A stretch of DNA of 64,000 nucleotides, taken from assembly GCA_922989275.2 (NCBI GenBank), contig OV277874.1, positions 22,308,154 to 22,372,153 of the forward strand, read 5' to 3'. A model generated the notes under the pieces. That model worked only from the letters and a program-made list of their open reading frames with translations. It was not told where the DNA came from and ran no database searches. Shown here one piece after another: positions 59,752-64,000 of this stretch. Position numbers and translations under genes: made by a program. How positions within the stretch are numbered: position 1 is the stretch's first letter; each line of letters starts with the position of its first letter. Origin of the DNA: Gari tellinella (taxonomy: Eukaryota > Mollusca > Bivalvia > Cardiida > Psammobiidae).

Positions 59752-59870
59752 GCAGAACAGAAGAACAGAACAGAACAGAACTTTATTTTCTCGAATTCTA
59801 CATAACATAGAATATATGAGGTACAACAAAAGAATATGAGTAATTACTGTCACGCGTCTGTCATTTTTTC
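59752..59870 (-). mobile_element. Retroposon 3' end with (TTCTG)n tail
   Basis: On the minus strand CATAGAATTCGAGAAAATAA then AGTTCTGTTCTGTTCTG. The AATAAAG plus short repeat recalls the tails at 12847 and 14100. No coding part precedes it. Confidence 0.5.
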
Positions 59871-59909
59871 AAACTATTTGCAATGAAAATAATTCAAATG
59901 CGTTTCTTT

Positions 59910-60145
59910 GGACACAATAACGTCAACATCCCATGGTATAGCAATTTAACGTCTACGCTAAAACAAATATTTCCATTGCAAACAGTTTGGAACATGGTCA
60001 GACGCCGGATAATCCGATTTATGACAAGGGTTCAAACTGTGTGTCATTTAGATTTAACTAAATAGTGATAAAGTAAAATTTAAGTGCATTATGTTTGCGC
60101 TTTGTTTGCGCTTTAACGGGAACGAATAACGTCTTCTTTATTGGT
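59910..60145 (+). mobile_element. MITE A, old copy A49
   Basis: ACGTCTACGCTAAAACAAAT, GCAAACAGTTTGGAACATGG, a worn core GACGCCGGATAATCCGATTTATG and GAATAACGTCTTCTTTATTG. Confidence 0.65.
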
Positions 60146-60175
60146 ATATACAGGAACTAAACATTTTGTGTGATA

Positions 60176-60425
60176 CAGAGGAGAATACGTTATTCTTTCC
60201 CATTTAAACGCAATAAAACCCGCAAACGCATTGCAATAAAACGTAGAAAATAACATCGTTTTGACAATAATTATGTGTATTTATGTAAATCAGAGTGGCA
60301 AACATGTTGGAACCTGATTAGACGCCGGATAACCCGGTGTCTGATCATTCTCCAAATTGTTTACAATGGAAAAGTAGTTTTATCGAAATCGCGTTTATTG
60401 GATATTAATAACGTCTTCTCCGCTG
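60176..60425 (-). mobile_element. MITE A, copy A50
   Basis: CAGAGGAGAATACGTTATTC to GTCTTCTCCGCTG. Core GACGCCGGATAACCCGGTGTC. Its right flank begins the duplicated segment 60426-60840. Confidence 0.8.
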
Positions 60426-60462
60426 TGTTTGTGAAAGTAGGTTATGGCTTATTGTCCCATGA

Positions 60463-60716
60463 TTAAGTCATTGAGTCCTATTGACGCATATATACGTCTT
60501 TTACCAAAAGTGTATCTGTGAAGAGTACACTTTTCCTATGTAGACAGTGAAGTCCCAGATCAGAGGGCTCTTACAGGAGCCCTCTGATCAGGTAATTCAC
60601 TTTTTGTCATTTTGTAAAATATTATAAAAAATACAACCCCTAAATAATCTAAAGTGGACCAGCCTTTATTGCAAACTGGCATTGTCCATTAGAAGTTCCA
60701 GGGGATAATGAGTTAA
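60463..60716 (-). mobile_element. MITE family E, copy E3
   Basis: TTAAGTCATTGAGTCC to GGGGATAATGAGTTAA. The palindrome arms are CAGTGAAGTCCCAGATCAGA, tip GGCTCTTACAGGAGCC. The empty site 1.1 kb downstream confirms the TTAA duplication. Confidence 0.9.
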
Positions 60717-60854
60717 AGAGGACGTTCATCTGGTCTGGCATCTTTGTGCTAGTTCCCATAAAGAACCTCCACTAATTGACAGACGCTAGATTGAATTCCC
60801 GTCACGTGTGATTGACTGGTTCCTATAATAAGAAAAGTAGTTTAAATAAAATGT

Positions 60855-61190
60855 TGTCATGGCGTCTGATCAGGCTCCATATTATTTGCACTGGAAACAG
60901 TGGATTAACCCTTTCCCCCATAGAAGCGACTTTTAGCGTATTTAGTTTATTCCTCCGCTGAAGAAAATAGTTCCAGTTTATACCCTCATGAACAATTACT
61001 ATTACAAATATTTTATATAGCCTAGCAGATTTTAGCTTAAAGCAGGCTGAAAGTAAAGCAGAATGTGCCTTAAGGCACATTCTGCTTTACTTTCAACCTG
61101 CTTTAAGTGATCACCTGTCTTCAAAACTTTAAACAGGCTATGAGGTAAAGGGTTAAGCAAAAACGCGTTTATTGAGAAGGCATAATTATA
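60855..61190. mobile_element. Worn MITE A split by C10
   Basis: GGCGTCTGATCAGGCTCCAT and TTGCACTGGAAACAGTGGA precede C10; GCAAAAACGCGTTTATTGAG follows it. The removed C10 plus one TTAA restores the order of A. Confidence 0.65.
60905..61156 (+). mobile_element. MITE family C, copy C10, nested in MITE A
   Basis: TTAACCCTTTCCCCC to GGTAAAGGGTTAA, 252 bases. The tip is GTGCCTTAAGGCAC, with paired substitutions relative to GCGCC. Confidence 0.9.
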
Positions 61191-61195
61191 TAGGA

Positions 61196-61350
61196 TCTGT
61201 CATGAGTCGATTTTTAAGACAAGCTGATCGCAACAGAGTCTATAATTGAAATGTTATTAAGCGAGTCTTGGCGAGCTTTATACCTTTGCTTTATTCTAGA
61301 CGAGTGTGAGATCAGCTTGTCTGAAATATCGACGAGTGACGGATTCTTTT
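61196..61350. repeat. Family Q palindrome, copy 2
   Basis: GTCATGAGTCGATTTTTAAG, ACAAGCTGATC and the inverse GATCAGCTTGTCTGAAATAT, CGACGAGTGAC. The loop holds GCGAGTCTTGGCGAGC. Confidence 0.65.
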
Positions 61351-61840
61351 TCTCACATAACCGACAATTTTAAGCTTTTTTATTCAAGCAATAGGCCAAT
61401 TTGGAAGTCCAGTGAAGTAAACTCGCCCTTATAAATAGTGACGTTATAATGACGTCATATAATAGATCTCACACATGTTTGAGACAATGATATTCGCGAA
61501 CGTTGTTCGGTATTGAAAATAGGGATATTTATGTAATAATCCGTCTCCACTGTATTTGTTTGTGAAAGTAAGTTATGTCATACTGTCCCATGCTTAAAGA
61601 AGACGTTCATCTAGTCGGGCATCTTTGTGCTAATTCTCATAAAGAACCTCGTCTAATTGACAGACGCTAGATTTATCTCCTGTCACGTGTGATTGACTGG
61701 TACCAGTTATAAGCAAAACATTTGAATAATATGTTGTCAGAAACAAACCTGCTATGACGAAATACCTCCTATACAGTATCACCTCCGAAATTCGGACTCT
61801 TAAACCAAAAGTTTTGACCCATATCACGGTAAAAACACAT

Positions 61841-61990
61841 AAAGTGGAGTCTAATCAGGCTCCAAGCTATTTGCCACTCGTAAAAATAAGTAGTAAGATT
61901 TGTCAAAAGCTTGTCATTTTGTACATTTTATTGCAATGTGTATGCGTTTTATTTGCGTCTATACCGGAAAGAATAAAGTTTTATCCACTG
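61841..61990 (+). mobile_element. MITE A right-half remnant
   Basis: AAAGTGGAGTCTAATCAGGC joins the end of the left TIR to the right palindrome arm; CTATTTGCCACTCGTAAAAA and GTTTTATCCACTG follow. The left half and core are deleted. Confidence 0.65.
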
Positions 61991-61996
61991 TATTAT

Positions 61997-62731
61997 TATA
62001 GGAATAAACAACATATTTTTGACGTTCATGACGGTATGACTACATTAGCTTCGCAGGGGGTAAATTCCGTAAACGCCCAAAGGGCGTTTTCGTTAAATTT
62101 ACCCCCCGAAGCTAATGTAGTCATACCGTCATGAGCGGCAAAGAGATGTTGTTTATTCCTTATATTTATATTTATATTTTCTGTCTTGTCAATTTAATGT
62201 GTTTATTGGCCAGATTTGTTTTTCTGTATAAGAATTTATCATATACCGGTCAAAGAGGTTTGATAGATGTAATGTCGATGTAATAGCCATTCCAGTTTCT
62301 AAATATGGTGAGAAAGTAGTCCCCACTACTGTACTGTAACTGTATTAAACATTCAGGATTTTTTCCAGTAAACTTTCTCTCTGTGAATTGAAAAGACTTA
62401 CAAAGCAAACAAATATCAGTGCAACTTGAATATCTATTGCCAAAGCACATTCTAAAAATACAGGTCGCGGTTGTTTTCTTAACCAATTTACACACATAGC
62501 AACGCGATGGTAACGACCTATTGGTCTGTATCTCTCCGCTAGTGTCATATGACCGTCGACCAATGGGAGCTTAGTGTTAAGTGCCCGATGTAGTCTATTT
62601 GAAGAAGTCCACGAATAGCACGGGGTAATCCGAACTGGCTAAAACCAGTTCGGAAGTGTAGATTCATCGGCAGATGTACAGCATATTTTTAATAGGATTA
62701 CATAAAGACTTTACAGGGTGAATGTAAATAT
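61997..62731 (-). mobile_element. Family G element, copy G2
   Basis: The inverse of 38914-39650. The 165-base palindrome occupies 61997-62164. CAGGGGGTAAATTCCGTAAA against GGGGGGTAAATTTTACG shows that short differences near the tip have changed sides. The copy abuts the worn MITE A at 61841-61990. Confidence 0.8.
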
Positions 62732-62734
62732 TTC

Positions 62735-62900
62735 GAAATAAGCACGTTCACGCTTACACCGTTATTAACATTGAAAACAATTTAGACCCTGATACCGGAT
62801 AACCGGTGCATGTCTGATCAGGCTCCATGCTGTTTGCTACTGAGCTAATAATTGGTCGGACTTTTCAAACAATTGTAATTTTCTATAATTCACTGGATTA
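62735..62900 (+). mobile_element. MITE A, worn copy
   Basis: CGAAATAAGCACGTTCACGC, GACCCTGATACCGGATAACC, GGTGCATGTCTGATCAGGCT and TGTTTGCTACTGAGC. It begins where G2 ends. Confidence 0.5.
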
Positions 62901-62904
62901 CATT

Positions 62905-63500
62905 TGCAACGTTTTAACTTTGACAAACAGGTATGTTCAACTTAAAAGAGTTTGAAATATCAAAGTTCGGTTGTATATCTAAGACCTACTTTAACCGACG
63001 CACTGGTGTCGGATAAGGCAGGTTTTGCTTTAGCTCATTGAACGCCAAAGACGCATCAAATGGACGTTTGCTGTTTCCGATTTAGTCCATTCATGCATTC
63101 TAGAAATGGGTAAAATAACAAAAACTGCTTTCCAACTAAATGGAATCCTGATCTGAGGCGTAACGGTAGCGGACCTTTATGTTATTTTGGCGGTTTCTTA
63201 TAGGCTTATTTGATGGGAAATTTAAAAAAAACCCACACAGACCGCAACAAATTTGCAATGCAATGGAACATTTTCAAGGACACTAAACAGGGTGTATGGC
63301 ATTGCTGAATGTATATACACGCACGACTCAAATATAACTACATTACATGTATCAAACTATTTTAGTATTATGGGAGTTAACTAAAACGGACACTTTAAGG
63401 TTGTGATCTAAGGAAGGGCACATTGACGACTGTGCTTATATAGAGGAGCATGGTAGAGATGAAGGAAAAAAGACAGAGATTGAAAGAATAAATTAAAATA
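62905..63500. other. Unassigned sequence
   Basis: No gene or family is recognised; AT-rich with short frames. Confidence 0.35.
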
Positions 63501-63502
63501 AA

Positions 63503-63556
63503 CAAGAGAGAGAGAGAGAGGTGTATATAGAGAGAAAGAGATAGAGTGAGAGAGAT
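63503..63556 (+). repeat. GA-rich microsatellite
   Basis: Interrupted AG repeats: AGAGAGAGAGAGAGAG, then GTGTATATAG and AGAGAAAGAGATAGAG. Confidence 0.9.
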
Positions 63557-63574
63557 ACGATCATGAGGTAGATG

Positions 63575-63665
63575 CAGTAGCTGCTTTAAGTTTAAGCTAT
63601 CATCTACTTGAATATAGAAAATATTCCAGATGAAACATATTCATGAATGTATGAATCGGTATTTA
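63575..63665 (-). mobile_element. MITE C scrap
   Basis: GTAGCTGCTTTAAGTTTAAG, CTATCATCTACTTGAATATA and GAAAATATTCCAGATGAAAC match the hairpin-proximal part of C in reverse. Confidence 0.5.
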
Positions 63666-63684
63666 TTGTGTAATTTTAAATAAA

Positions 63685-63760
63685 TGTAATTAGCTGGACA
63701 TCGCGATATAACTAAAATACTGTTAAAAGCGACGTAAATTCATGATAATAATAATAATTT
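63685..63760 (+). mobile_element. SINE 3' module
   Basis: TAATTAGCTGGACATCGCGA, CTGTTAAAAGCGACGTAAAT and an (ATA)n tail. It matches the ends at 9215-9250 and 24740-24815. Confidence 0.65.
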
Positions 63761-64000
63761 TAAATAAAAAAGGTTGAAGAAGGGACCAAATGTTTGTCCG
63801 GTTTAGAGAGAATTCCGGTATTTAGAGGTTCCGGTTTTGAAGGTTTCCACTATACATGTATTTATCAATAGTTAATACTGGATCATAACAAAATTTCAGA
63901 GTTTGTTTAACAGAATCAAACGATTCCTACAAGCACATTATCATTTCAAATGCCTCAGAAACCGTACTGAAAACATTCTAAAGCTTGAAAATTAAACGAA

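Larger units (their letters stand above)
60426..61745 (+). repeat. Segmental duplication with filled and empty sites
   Basis: 60426-60466 plus 60713-60840 and 61555-61745 are copies: GTGAAAGTAGGTTATGGCTT, GACGTTCATCTGGTCTGGCA, TTGACAGACGCTAGATT and TCACGTGTGATTGACTGGT. The first contains E3 between two TTAA; the second reads CATGCTTAAAGAAGACG straight through. Confidence 0.88.

Overview
This window looks like a gene-poor stretch of an animal nuclear genome, most probably a bivalve mollusc or related lophotrochozoan. It is AT-rich and has no long open reading frame apart from a broken reverse transcriptase. It is packed with short non-autonomous transposons (MITEs), tRNA-derived SINE pieces and LINE 3' tails. 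The SINE 3' module (GGTCTTCCTCC followed by AGCTGGACGTCGCGATATGA) and the inverted terminus GGGGCCCGTTTCATAAAAC are, from memory, common in bivalve genomes; that placement is inference and was not searched.

I found no host gene that I can call with confidence. Three or four short start-codon/splice-donor candidates (near 5600, 23092, 45367 and 46280) are listed at low confidence.

Most of the window belongs to a few MITE families, named here A to E. Strands for these families are a convention. A (about 246 bases, termini CAGTGGAGAA, flanked by TA) has about forty recognisable copies, many nearly identical; '+' means the AATAAACGCG arm comes first. B (about 350-400 bases, termini CAGTG plus CTCCCTC, flanked by TA); '+' means the CAATGGGAG arm comes first. 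C (about 250 bases, termini CCCTTT..AAAGGG, flanked by TTAA); '+' means TATAGAAGCGAC comes first. D (about 210-250 bases, TTAA-flanked, TGACACTC beside the core) and E (about 250 bases, TTAACTCTTT..AAAGAGTTAA). A and B fit Tc1/mariner-type ends (CAGT, TA duplication); C, D and E fit piggyBac-type ends (TTAA duplication). Each carries a long, nearly perfect central palindrome. The palindromes of A, B and D are clearly versions of one cassette (CAAACAG..GATCAGACGCCG and its reverse complement), and E has a related one (CAAACAG..GATCAGAGGGCTCC), although their termini imply two unrelated transposase families. This shared hairpin is the most unusual feature of the window.

Layout: 0.5-10 kb holds tandem and scattered A copies with B, C, D, E and SINEs. 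10-20 kb holds C, D and B copies, LINE tails, a diverged segmental duplication (17-18 kb) and an A/B chimera in a triplicated locus (18.7-19.8 kb). 20.2-22.8 kb is a 2.6-kb reverse-transcriptase element with terminal inverted repeats and a coding frame broken by one frameshift and two stops; a 5'-truncated, inverted relative lies at 28.5-29.4 kb. 23-46 kb is a dense nest of A and B with several datable insertions. 47-48.5 kb is a mixed inverted and direct array of about 165-base units. 49-62 kb repeats the MITE pattern, and a 735-base element with a terminal 165-base palindrome occurs as an inverted pair at 38.9-39.65 and 62.0-62.7 kb. The nested copies, one filled/empty duplicated site, and a 42-base terminal add-on carrying twin CRE-like TGACGTCA sites give a partial history of the locus.
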